Shown here piece after piece: positions 19,337 through 27,422 of a stretch of 40,692 nucleotides of DNA. Location of the stretch: assembly GCA_027306925.1 (NCBI GenBank), contig DAHUXW010000072.1, positions 1 to 40,692 on the forward strand. The letters run 5' to 3'. The number at the start of each line of letters is the position of its first letter. Within the stretch, counting starts at the first letter, position 1. Below the pieces are notes generated by a model that saw nothing but the letters and a program-made list of their open reading frames with translations, ran no database searches and was not told the origin of the DNA. This DNA is from Acidimicrobiaceae bacterium. GTDB taxonomy: Bacteria > Actinomycetota > Acidimicrobiia > Acidimicrobiales > Bog-793. A program made the position numbers and the translations under genes.

Positions 19337-19866
19337 CGCGGCCGGTTCCTCAGCCGTTCGCCGAGCAGCTCGATCACGTCGAGCGCGGCGGCGAGCGTCC
19401 GTCGCTGCACCGGATCGAGCCGCTCGAGCTCCTCCCGTAGCGCGGACGCGCTCTCGGCCCGCTCCTTGTCGAGCAGGCGGCGGCCGCGGGCGGTCGCTTC
19501 GATCCGTGCGACCCGGCGGTCGTCGGGATCGGCGTCGCGTCGGGCGAGGCCCGCGTCCTCGAGCTTCGCGAGCACTCGCGACACGAGCGTCGCGTTCAGG
19601 CCCTCGCGCGCGGCGAGGTCGGTGGATCGCTGCGGCCCTGCGTGGACGAGCGCCGAGAGCACGGCGACCTGGGTGGGGGACAGCCCCTCGCGTGCACCGG
19701 GAGGGCGCGCGTGGCGGTGGATCCGTCGGATCGCGTGCTGGAGCCGCGCGGCGTCGTCCACGGCCGCAGCACCCCGCACGGTCGCGGTGCCCGAGTCCGC
19801 GCGCCGCGCGGCGCCCGAGTCCGCGCGCCGCGCGGTGCCCGACGATTGTTGCTTGCCGGCAAGCAT
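19333..19866 (-). CDS. MarR-family transcriptional regulator
   Basis: LSPTQVAVLSALVHAGPQRSTDLAAREGLNATLVSRVLAKLEDAGLARRDADPDDRRVARIEATARGRRLL; coupled to downstream MFS gene. Start could lie further downstream. Confidence 0.88.
   Translation of the reverse strand: MLAGKQQSSGTARRADSGAARRADSGTATVRGAAAVDDAARLQHAIRRIHRHARPPGAREGLSPTQVAVLSALVHAGPQRSTDLAAREGLNATLVSRVLAKLEDAGLARRDADPDDRRVARIEATARGRRLLDKERAESASALREELERLDPVQRRTLAAALDVIELLGERLRNRPR
19787..19842. repeat. 24-bp tandem repeat, about 2.3 copies, in the 5' part of the marR-like ORF
   Basis: GYGCCCGAGTCCGCGCGCCGCGCG twice plus GTGCCCGA; encodes RRADSGAA/RRADSGTA. Confidence 0.8.
19850..19865. promoter_or_regulatory. Perfect 16-bp palindrome, putative MarR operator
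   Basis: TGCTTGCCGGCAAGCA, overlapping the annotated start codon of the MarR ORF. Confidence 0.55.
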
Positions 19867-19969
19867 ATGGGTGAGCGTAGGCGCTGCCCGGGCATCCGCG
19901 CCGCGCGGCGCGCCCGCGGTACGGTCGCCGTGACGTGCGGGAGGGGCCCGTGCTGCCCGAGGAGGGTCG

Positions 19970-21007
19970 ATGAAGACCGACGTCGCTTCGGCCCGGGCGC
20001 TCGCATCGGCGATGCTCCGGGCGGCCGGGATGGACGCGCAGCCCGCGGCACGGACCGCCTGGGCGCTCGCGTCCGCCGAGTCGTGGGGGCGCGCGTCGCA
20101 CGGGTTGCTCCGACTCCCGTACTACCTGGAGCGCTTCTCGGCGGGAGGCTCCGACCCGCGGGCGGTTCTCCGGCTCGTCCGCTCGACGGCCGTGACCGCC
20201 GTGCTCGACGGCGGCAACGGGCTCGGCCACCACCACGTCTTCGAGGCAGCGACGAAGGCGAGCGCCATGGCCCGCGAGCACGGTCTCGCAGCGGTCGCCG
20301 TCGCGAACTCGGGCCACTGCGGCGTGCTCGGCCTGTACGTCGAGCCCATGCTCGACGCGGGGCTGGTCGGCATCGTGCTCTCCACGGGACCCGCGGTGAT
20401 GCCGCCCCCGGGAGGCTCGAGCGCGGTCGTCTCGACGAGCCCGATCGCAGCGGGTATCCCGATGCGCCCGCACGCCGCGGTCGTCGACATGGCCATGAGC
20501 GCGGTCGCCCGCGGCAGGATCGCCGCGAGTGCGGCCGCCGGCGAGGAGATCCCCACCGGCTGGGCGTTCGACGCCGACGGGGTCACGACGACCGACCCGC
20601 GCGAGGCCCTCGCGGGCCTGCTCGCCCCGTTCGGCGGTGCGAAGGGCTTCGCGCTCGCGCTGGTCGTCGAGTCGCTCACCGCGGGGATCGTCGGGCCCAG
20701 CCTCGCGACCGAGATCGCGGACCCGCTCGACGGCTCGGCGATCGCGGCGCCACAACGGATCGCGCATCTCGTGCTGGCGCTCGACCCGGCGTGCCTCGAC
20801 GCGGACGGCGCCTCCGGCGACCGGCTCGAGCGCCTGGCCGCGTCGGTCGCCGCGGCAGGCGGGCGCGTTCCAGGGGCGCGGAACCGCCACACGTCCGAGA
20901 TCGCGGACGACGACGAGCTCACGATTCCCGACCGGCTCGCGTCGAGTCTCGTGGCGCTCGCGGCCAGCCTCGGTGTCGATCCTCCCGGGAGCTTCGCGGA
21001 CCGCTGA
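19970..21007 (+). CDS. Malate/L-lactate dehydrogenase (Ldh) family oxidoreductase; candidate (R)-sulfolactate dehydrogenase (ComC-like)
   Basis: Ldh2-type motifs SWGRASHGLLRLPYYLER, NGLGHHHVFEA, AVANSGHCGVLGLYVEPM, GAKGFALALVVESLT; adjacent to suyAB-like genes. Substrate is inference. Confidence 0.85.
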   Translation: MKTDVASARALASAMLRAAGMDAQPAARTAWALASAESWGRASHGLLRLPYYLERFSAGGSDPRAVLRLVRSTAVTAVLDGGNGLGHHHVFEAATKASAMAREHGLAAVAVANSGHCGVLGLYVEPMLDAGLVGIVLSTGPAVMPPPGGSSAVVSTSPIAAGIPMRPHAAVVDMAMSAVARGRIAASAAAGEEIPTGWAFDADGVTTTDPREALAGLLAPFGGAKGFALALVVESLTAGIVGPSLATEIADPLDGSAIAAPQRIAHLVLALDPACLDADGASGDRLERLAASVAAAGGRVPGARNRHTSEIADDDELTIPDRLASSLVALAASLGVDPPGSFADR

Positions 21008-21102
21008 CCGCGCGGCCCCGGCTGCGGCGGACGAGCGCGGGCGCGCCCGTGGCCGTCCCGTGCGCACCGGCACGCCGGCCGTAGGCGGGGGCTCGCGGGA
21101 TC

Positions 21103-21131
21103 TTGACGAGCTGACGGGCCCCAGGTAGCCT
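21103..21131 (+). promoter_or_regulatory. Putative sigma70-type promoter of the suyA-like gene
   Basis: TTGACG (21103-21108), 17-nt spacer, TAGCCT (21126-21131). Confidence 0.5.
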
Positions 21132-21136
21132 CCCAC

Positions 21137-21156
21137 TGGAAAGAGGTCAGAGGTCT
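21137..21156. promoter_or_regulatory. Shared operator-like element upstream of suyA-like gene
   Basis: TGGAAAGAGGTCAGAGGTCT; first 15 nt identical to the element at 29456. Confidence 0.55.
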
Positions 21157-21180
21157 GTGAGAGCGATTGCGGAGGCGACT

Positions 21181-21498
21181 GTGAGCGAAGCGACCGAGGG
21201 ATCGGGCGGCGGCCTCGCCGTCCTCGTCCACAACGAAGGCGACGACGTAGGCGTCGCGATCACCGACCTCATGCCCGGGGATGTCGTCGCCGGATGGCTC
21301 GACTCGGGCAGGCGTCAGACGATCGTCGTGAGCGAGGTCATCCCGCTCGGCCACAAGGTGTCGCTCGTTGACCTCGCCGAGGGCGCCGACGTCAACGAGT
21401 ACACGGTCCGGATCGCCGTCACGCGGGCGCCGATCGCTCGTGGCCACCACGTCCACACCCACAACGTAAGGAGCGCGAGATGGCAGCAGAGCGCCTGA
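21181..21498 (+). CDS. UxaA-family small subunit (SAF domain), SuyA-like (sulfolactate sulfo-lyase alpha)
   Basis: FLAVLVHNEGDDVGVAITDLMPGD-like SAF segment (GLAVLVHNEGDDVGVAITDLMPGDVV...IPLGHKVSLVDLAEG); GTG at 21181 has GGAGG 5 nt upstream. The ORF could open at 21157. Confidence 0.75.
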   Translation: MSEATEGSGGGLAVLVHNEGDDVGVAITDLMPGDVVAGWLDSGRRQTIVVSEVIPLGHKVSLVDLAEGADVNEYTVRIAVTRAPIARGHHVHTHNVRSARWQQSA

Positions 21499-22637
21499 CC
21501 GGTTATCGGCGAGCGGACGGCCGCGTCGGCATCCGCAACCACGTCGTCGTCCTCCCGGTCGACGACCTGTCGAACGCGGCCGCCGAGGGCATCGCCCGCC
21601 TCGTGCCGGGCGTGCTCGCCCTCCCCCACGCGTACGGCCGGCTGCAGTTCGGTGCGGACCTCGAGCTCACGTTCTCGACGCTCATCGGCACCGGTACGAA
21701 CCCGAACGTCGCCGCAGTCGTCGTCGTCGGCATCGAGCCGGCGTGGACCGCCCGCATCGCGGACGCGATCGAGGCGAGCGGCAAGCCGGTCGCACGGCTC
21801 TCGATCGAACGGCACGGAGACTTCGCGACGATCGCCGAGGGCGCCCGCCAGGCGGCCCGCATGCTGCAGGACGCGAGCGCGATCGAGCGCGTCGAGGTCC
21901 GCCGCGAGGAGGTCATGGTCTCGATCAAGTGCGGCGAGTCGGACACGACGAGCGGGCTCGGCTCGTGCCCGACGACGTCGGTGCTCGTCGACCGGCACGT
22001 CGACGGCGGCGGCACCGTGCTGTTCGGCGAGACGAGCGAGCTCACCGGTGGCGAGCACATCATCGCGGAGCGCTGCGTCGACGAGCACGTCCGCAAGCGG
22101 TTCACGGACTTCTACGACAGCTACATCGCGATGATCGAGCGGACCGGGGCCAACCTGCTGGGCTCGCAGCCCACCGAGGGCAACATCCGCGGCGGTCTGT
22201 CGACCATCGAGGAGAAGGCGATGGGCAACATCGCGAAGACCGGCACGGTGCCGGTCGTCGACGCGCTGGAGCCCGCCGAGCGGCCGACCCGGGCGGGGCT
22301 CAACTTCATGGACACGTCGTGCGCGGCCGCCGAGGCCATCACGCTCATGGCGGCGGCGGGCGCGGTGATCCACATCTTCCCGACTGGACAGGGCAACGTC
22401 ATCGGGAACCCGATCGAGCCGGTGATCAAGCTCCCGGCGAACCCGGTGACCGCGGCCACGATGTCGGAGCACATCGACCTCGATGTCTCGGCGATCCTCA
22501 CCGGCGAGATGACGCTCGCGGCCGCAGGCGACCTGCTCGATGATCTCGTCGAGCGTACGATCTGCGGGCGGCTCACCGCGGCCGAAGTGCTCGGGCACCG
22601 CGAGTACGTCCTCACGAAGCTCTACCAGAGCGCATAG
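21480..22637 (+). CDS. UxaA-family large subunit, SuyB-like (sulfolactate sulfo-lyase beta)
   Basis: GYRRADGRVGIRNHVVVLPVDDLSNAAAEGIA...LPHAYGRLQFGADLEL...KCGESDTTSGLGSCPT...SQPTEGNIRGGLSTIEEKAMGNI...FPTGQGNVIGNPIEPVIKL...EVLGHREYVLTKLYQSA; recalls SuyB more than altronate/galactarate dehydratases. Confidence 0.75.
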   Translation: MAAERLTGYRRADGRVGIRNHVVVLPVDDLSNAAAEGIARLVPGVLALPHAYGRLQFGADLELTFSTLIGTGTNPNVAAVVVVGIEPAWTARIADAIEASGKPVARLSIERHGDFATIAEGARQAARMLQDASAIERVEVRREEVMVSIKCGESDTTSGLGSCPTTSVLVDRHVDGGGTVLFGETSELTGGEHIIAERCVDEHVRKRFTDFYDSYIAMIERTGANLLGSQPTEGNIRGGLSTIEEKAMGNIAKTGTVPVVDALEPAERPTRAGLNFMDTSCAAAEAITLMAAAGAVIHIFPTGQGNVIGNPIEPVIKLPANPVTAATMSEHIDLDVSAILTGEMTLAAAGDLLDDLVERTICGRLTAAEVLGHREYVLTKLYQSA

Positions 22638-22641
22638 GGAA

Positions 22642-22657
22642 TCCGGCGCGCGCCGGA
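22642..22657. terminator. Perfect palindrome after suyB-like gene (possible attenuator/terminator)
   Basis: TCCGGCGCGCGCCGGA, 16 bp, 4 nt after the stop; no loop or T-tract, so weak. Confidence 0.3.
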
Positions 22658-22765
22658 CGACCGCGTACCGTGGATGCGGTCGAATCACTGTAAATCTACC
22701 TGCAAAGTATGTTGCATTGAAAGTGTCCGGACACGTCGTCCGGGTTACACGAGGGGGGAGCGCAG

Positions 22766-23830
22766 TTGAACAGCAAACGGGAATCGAAGGCGCGTTTCAC
22801 ACGGGTGCGCGCGGCGGCAGCCGGGCTCGCCGTCGCGTCCGTCGCGGTCGGCGGGATCACCGCGGCGTCGGGGGGAGCGTCCGGAAGCGTGCGCCACGCG
22901 TCCGGGCCCTCGTGGGCCGACGTGAACGTCGGGATCGCGCTGTCGCCGCCGAAGGTCATCTTCATGGCGCCGTACGTAGCGCAGGCCCAGGGCTACTTCG
23001 CGAAGGAGCACCTGCACGTCCACTTCATCAGCATGCCGAACGGACTGCAGACCGAGCTCGGGACGACCTCGGGCACGATCAACTTCGGTCTCAGCTCCGC
23101 GACCGACGCGATCCAGTCCGCCGCCGCGGGCGCGCCGATCCACGCGGTCGCGTCCTACGGGACGACGCTCGACACGGTCTGCGTCGCCGCGCCGGGCATC
23201 AAGAGCGCGAAGCAGCTCATCGGGCAGCCGGTCGGGTCGACCGGGACGGACGGGTTCTCGGAGACGACGCTCGCCGCCTGCCTCTCGCCGTCCGGCGTGA
23301 CGATCAACCAGACGAAGCCGATCACCATGACGCGCTCGGAGTTCGTCCCGGCGCTGGAGACGGGGCGGATCAAGGCTGCGGTCTTCCACGCGGACGACGC
23401 GTACGTCATCCTGCACGCCCTGAAGGGCGCGACGGTCCTCGACCGTCAGTACCAGACGGTGCCCAACTGGTGGTACGGCGGGATCACGGTGCTCGACAGC
23501 TACGCACGTCACCACGTCCAGGTCACGGAGCGCTTCCTCACCGCGCTGACACTTGCGAACCGGTGGATGAACAACACGAATAACACCGCGAAGCTCATCG
23601 ACCTCGGCGTGAAGACGACCCAGGAGGACCGGGGTGCCGTGACGTACGCGGTGCACTTCCTCCAGCAGGCCAAGACGTGGCCGAACGGGCTCGGGCTCTC
23701 GCAGAGCTCGGAGTACTTCACGGCGAAGAAGCTGAAGACGCTGAAGGAGATCGACCGGATCCCCTCGTACTCGCAGGTCGTCGACGAGACGTACATGAAG
23801 GCCGTGATCAAGAAGCTCGGCAACGGCTGA
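22766..23830 (+). CDS. ABC transporter substrate-binding protein, NMT1/SsuA/TauA-like
   Basis: Signal peptide, then NVGIALSPPKVIFMAPYVAQAQGYFAKEHLHVHFISMPNGLQTELGTTSGTINFGLSSATDAI; TTG start with GGGGGGAG RBS. Confidence 0.88.
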   Translation: MNSKRESKARFTRVRAAAAGLAVASVAVGGITAASGGASGSVRHASGPSWADVNVGIALSPPKVIFMAPYVAQAQGYFAKEHLHVHFISMPNGLQTELGTTSGTINFGLSSATDAIQSAAAGAPIHAVASYGTTLDTVCVAAPGIKSAKQLIGQPVGSTGTDGFSETTLAACLSPSGVTINQTKPITMTRSEFVPALETGRIKAAVFHADDAYVILHALKGATVLDRQYQTVPNWWYGGITVLDSYARHHVQVTERFLTALTLANRWMNNTNNTAKLIDLGVKTTQEDRGAVTYAVHFLQQAKTWPNGLGLSQSSEYFTAKKLKTLKEIDRIPSYSQVVDETYMKAVIKKLGNG

Positions 23831-23871
23831 GCGGCTGAGCCGACCAGACCGAGAAGGACAGGAACCCACAC

Positions 23872-24651
23872 GTGACCACGAGACCGAGTAGCCGCTTCGA
23901 CGAGCTGACCGACCCGGACATCCAGGCGGCTCTCGCCGAGCGGCCACTCGTTCTCGTGCCGTGCGGGAGCACCGAGCAGCACGGCCCGCACCTTCCGACG
24001 GGGACGGACTACTTCGCGAGCCTCGCGGTCTGCGACCGTGTCGCCCGCGAGCTCGGTGGGCTCGTGCTGCCCGGGATGCAGTTCGGCGTCACGCCGATCC
24101 ACATGGGCTTCACCGGTACCGTGTCGCTCTCGGCGGAGACGTTCCAGCAGGTGCTTCTCGACATGGTGACCTCCTTGGCCTCGCACGGGGTCAAGGAGGT
24201 CGCCTTCGTCAACTGGCACGAGGGGAACATCGCGGCGATCGCCACGGTCGCAAGTCGCCTTACCCAGGAACAGGGTGTGAACGTCGTGGTCGCGCACGCG
24301 TGCTACGTCGCCGAGGAGCTCTACGGAGACGAGCTCGGCGGGCTGACTCACGGCGGCGCGATCGAGGCCGCGGCGGTTCTCGGGTGGCGCCCGGAGCTCG
24401 TGCACTACGACCGGATCGACCCGTCGGCGCACTCGCCCGGTGAACGCGCCGCGGACCACGCGCGCCGCGGGCGTGCGTTCCAGACGGTTCTGCGCGACAT
24501 CAGGGAGATCAGCGACAGCGGGTGGTACGGCTCCTCGGAGACGTTGAGCGCGGACCGGGGCGCCGAGATCGTCGACGCCGTCGCCGTGGTCGTGGCGACC
24601 GAGCTGAACGCCCGCTTCGAGCGCCTCGCGCGAATGCGCGGCGGTCGCTGA
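23872..24651 (+). CDS. Creatininase (creatinine amidohydrolase) family protein
   Basis: LVLVPCGSTEQHGPHLPTGTDYFAS, GMQFGVTPIHMGFTGTVSLS, VNWHEGNIAAI, THGGAIEAA: conserved metal-site motifs. Confidence 0.9.
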   Translation: MTTRPSSRFDELTDPDIQAALAERPLVLVPCGSTEQHGPHLPTGTDYFASLAVCDRVARELGGLVLPGMQFGVTPIHMGFTGTVSLSAETFQQVLLDMVTSLASHGVKEVAFVNWHEGNIAAIATVASRLTQEQGVNVVVAHACYVAEELYGDELGGLTHGGAIEAAAVLGWRPELVHYDRIDPSAHSPGERAADHARRGRAFQTVLRDIREISDSGWYGSSETLSADRGAEIVDAVAVVVATELNARFERLARMRGGR

Positions 24652-24653
24652 CG

Positions 24654-25016
24654 ATGGCGAGCGTGCTGCGCGTCGAGGACGCCCGGCGGCTGGAGCTGCG
24701 CGGGCGCACGGCGCTCGAGCTTCTCGGTGGCGGCAAAGGGCCGGACATGACCGTGCGGATCGTCGAGGTCGCGCCGGAGGCACCCGGCGCCGAGGCGCGG
24801 CCATTGCACGTGCACGACGGCGTCGGGGAGTTCATCTGGCTCCTCGCCGGGTCGGGCACGCTCCACACCGGAGCGGGGACGCTCGCCGTCGAGGCGGGCG
24901 AAGGCGTCTACGTCCCGGCCGGCGAGCACCACAAGGTCTCCCCTGCGGGCGAGGTGCCGCTCCGGCTGTTGTGCGTGTTCGCCACGGGCGACATCGCGTC
25001 GCGGACCCGCGAGTAG
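24654..25016 (+). CDS. Cupin-domain protein
   Basis: RPLHVHDGVGEFIWLLAGSGTLHTGAGTLAVEAGEGVYVPAGEHHKV. Confidence 0.85.
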   Translation: MASVLRVEDARRLELRGRTALELLGGGKGPDMTVRIVEVAPEAPGAEARPLHVHDGVGEFIWLLAGSGTLHTGAGTLAVEAGEGVYVPAGEHHKVSPAGEVPLRLLCVFATGDIASRTRE

Positions 25017-25018
25017 CG

Positions 25019-26008
25019 GTGGGGCCCACCGACCGCCCCGGGCGCGTGCTGTGCCTGCGCCCGGAGGCGGACTTCGCTGCGCTCGGCGTCGAGGTGCCCG
25101 CGGCGCTCGACGTGCAGTTCGCGGCCGACGAGCGGTCGATCGACGGCATCGAGCCGGACGTGCGCTGCCTGGTGCTGCCGTCGGCCGGCGCAGCGCTCGG
25201 CGCCGAGCTGTTCGCCGGTGCACGCGGGCTGACGCTCGTCCAGTACACGGGCGCCGGCACCGACCGGATCGCCGACGAGATCGTCGACGAGCTCGGCTGC
25301 GCGGTCTGCAACGTTCCCGGAGCGAGCGCGAAGGACGTCGCCGCGTACGTCCTGCTCACCTCGGGGGCACTTCTTCGACGGATCGGGGCGGGCGACGCGC
25401 TCGTGCGCTCTGGACGCTACGCAGAGGCGCGCGCGGCGCTCGCGCCCGCGCACGTCCGGGGCTTTCGGGGCCTGCGGGTCGGGATCGTCGGGTTCGGCGC
25501 GATCGGCGTCGAGACCGCGCTCGCGTTCGACGCCCTCGGCGCAGAGCCTCGCTGGTACGACCCGGTCGCCGCGGACCGGCCCGAGATGCAGCGCTTCGCC
25601 CGGTCGGAGCTCGACGCCTTGCTGCGATGGGCCGAGGTGCTGACCGTCCACGTGCCGCTCACGCCGGCGACGAGGGGGCTCGTCGGTCGCTCCGAGCTCG
25701 CGCTCCTCCCGGACGGCGCGGTCGTCGTCAACGCCGCCCGGGGCGGGATCGTGGACGAGGTGGCCCTCGTGGACGCGCTCGAGTCGGGACAGCTCGGCGG
25801 CGCCGCGCTCGACGTCTACGAGTCCGAGCCACTGCCCGCGACGTCGCCGCTGCTCGACGCCGCCTCGCGGCTCGGGACGCGACTCGTGCTGACGCCGCAC
25901 ATCGCGGGTGTCACGCCCGAGGCGTCGCGCGAGCTGTTCGTGCGTGCGTGGTCGAACGTCCTCGCCGTCGTGGGCGAGGCGCGCGAGCCCGCGCACCGGG
26001 TGCGCTGA
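25019..26008 (+). CDS. D-isomer-specific 2-hydroxyacid dehydrogenase (candidate SlcC-like)
   Basis: YTGAGTDRI, VCNVPGASAKDVAAYVLL, GLRVGIVGFGAIGVETA, NAARGGIVDEVALVDALESGQLGGAALDVYESEPLP, TPHIAGVTPEA. Confidence 0.9.
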   Translation: MGPTDRPGRVLCLRPEADFAALGVEVPAALDVQFAADERSIDGIEPDVRCLVLPSAGAALGAELFAGARGLTLVQYTGAGTDRIADEIVDELGCAVCNVPGASAKDVAAYVLLTSGALLRRIGAGDALVRSGRYAEARAALAPAHVRGFRGLRVGIVGFGAIGVETALAFDALGAEPRWYDPVAADRPEMQRFARSELDALLRWAEVLTVHVPLTPATRGLVGRSELALLPDGAVVVNAARGGIVDEVALVDALESGQLGGAALDVYESEPLPATSPLLDAASRLGTRLVLTPHIAGVTPEASRELFVRAWSNVLAVVGEAREPAHRVR

Positions 26009-26056
26009 CGTGTGCCGCGCGAAGGGCGCGACGCCGGCCGACACGGAGGTTGCCTC

Positions 26057-27343
26057 ATGACGCCGCACATAGACCACATGAATCTGCTGGCGACCGCGCG
26101 CCTCGGCGACGGCGTCGGCGGCGGCGAGGGCCTCGCGATGCACGTCGCCGCCGACGGCTCGCGCACCTTGTTCGTCGCGTCGGAGCACGCACCGTGCGAC
26201 TTCGTGGCGGTCGACGTGAGCGACCCGCGAGCACCCTCGGTCGTGTTCCGTCAGGACCTCCCGGGCGCGGGGATCCGGTCGAACAACCTCGCGATCCACG
26301 ACGACCTGCTCGCGGTCACGCGCCAGGTGTCGCAGAAGGGCGCGCCGCCGGGCGGTGTCGAGCTCTTCGACATCTCGCAGCCGACCGCGCCGCGCCCGAT
26401 CGGCTATTTCGACGCTTCGGGCGGCGAGTCGCTCGGCACGCACTTCGTCTGGCTCGGCGCGGACGGCTACGCGTACCTCGCGAGCGGCGCGTCTGACTTC
26501 ACGCCACGGGACGCGCGCGACCGCTTCATGTTCCGGATCCTCGACGTCTCGTCGCCGACGCGTCCCGTCGAGGCGGGACGTTGGTGGTTGCCCGGCATCG
26601 CGGTCTCCGACGTCGACGCGGCACCCGAACGTCCCTCCGAGCGGCTCGCCGCGGCCCACGGAGCGGAGATCACCGCGGAGCAGCGCGCCGCTCGTCGCTT
26701 CGAGTCCGGCGGCTCCTGCTCGTGGGACTTCGGCTTTCGCGTCCACAACGTCACGGTGCTCCCGGAACGCCCGGACCGGGCCTACCTCGCCCACACGTCC
26801 GCGGGTGCGTACATCTTCGACATCTCGGACCGTTCGCGACCGCATCCCGTCGGCCACCTCGACTACGCGACGCCGCTTCCCGGAGCCGCGCACACGTTCG
26901 TGCCACTCGGCGCGAGCGGGTTCGGCCTGCTCTCGGACGAGACTCTCGAGGAGGGCGCCGCGGACTACCCCCAGAACGTCTGGGTCGTGGACGCGCGGCT
27001 CGAGTCGCGCCCGGTGATCGTCGGGTCCCTCGAGCTCCCGTGGCCGTCCGACGTGCCCGCGACCGGGAGGTTCGGGGCGCACAACCTCCACGAGTACCCG
27101 CCCGGCCAGGGCGCGCTCCGGTCCTTCGGGCTCGCGGTGGCCGCGATGTTCGGGCTCGGGGTCGCGGTCTTCGACGTCGGCGATCCCCTGCGGGCGCGTG
27201 CGGTCGCGCACTTCTCGCCCGGTCCCGAGGACGACGGGCCGGGAACCGGTCAGTTGAACGACGTGTTCCTGGACGACCGTGGCGTGCTCTACGCGCTCGA
27301 CCGTCGCAGCGACTACTGCTTCGTGCTCGAGCTCGACCTGTGA
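26057..27343 (+). CDS. LVIVD-repeat / beta-propeller-like protein of unknown function
   Basis: Recurring blocks: FVAVDVSDPRAPSVV, VELFDISQPTAPRPIGYF, FRILDVSSPTRPVEAGRW, YIFDISDRSRPHPVGHL, VAVFDVGDPLRARAVAHF; ACGGAGGT RBS. Confidence 0.75.
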   Translation: MTPHIDHMNLLATARLGDGVGGGEGLAMHVAADGSRTLFVASEHAPCDFVAVDVSDPRAPSVVFRQDLPGAGIRSNNLAIHDDLLAVTRQVSQKGAPPGGVELFDISQPTAPRPIGYFDASGGESLGTHFVWLGADGYAYLASGASDFTPRDARDRFMFRILDVSSPTRPVEAGRWWLPGIAVSDVDAAPERPSERLAAAHGAEITAEQRAARRFESGGSCSWDFGFRVHNVTVLPERPDRAYLAHTSAGAYIFDISDRSRPHPVGHLDYATPLPGAAHTFVPLGASGFGLLSDETLEEGAADYPQNVWVVDARLESRPVIVGSLELPWPSDVPATGRFGAHNLHEYPPGQGALRSFGLAVAAMFGLGVAVFDVGDPLRARAVAHFSPGPEDDGPGTGQLNDVFLDDRGVLYALDRRSDYCFVLELDL

Positions 27344-27422
27344 GGGCGTGCGCCCGGCGAGAGCTCGGCTGCGCGTGCTGCCCGGGAACGGGCCCGGCGG
27401 GAGAGGACAAGGAGAGGTGACG

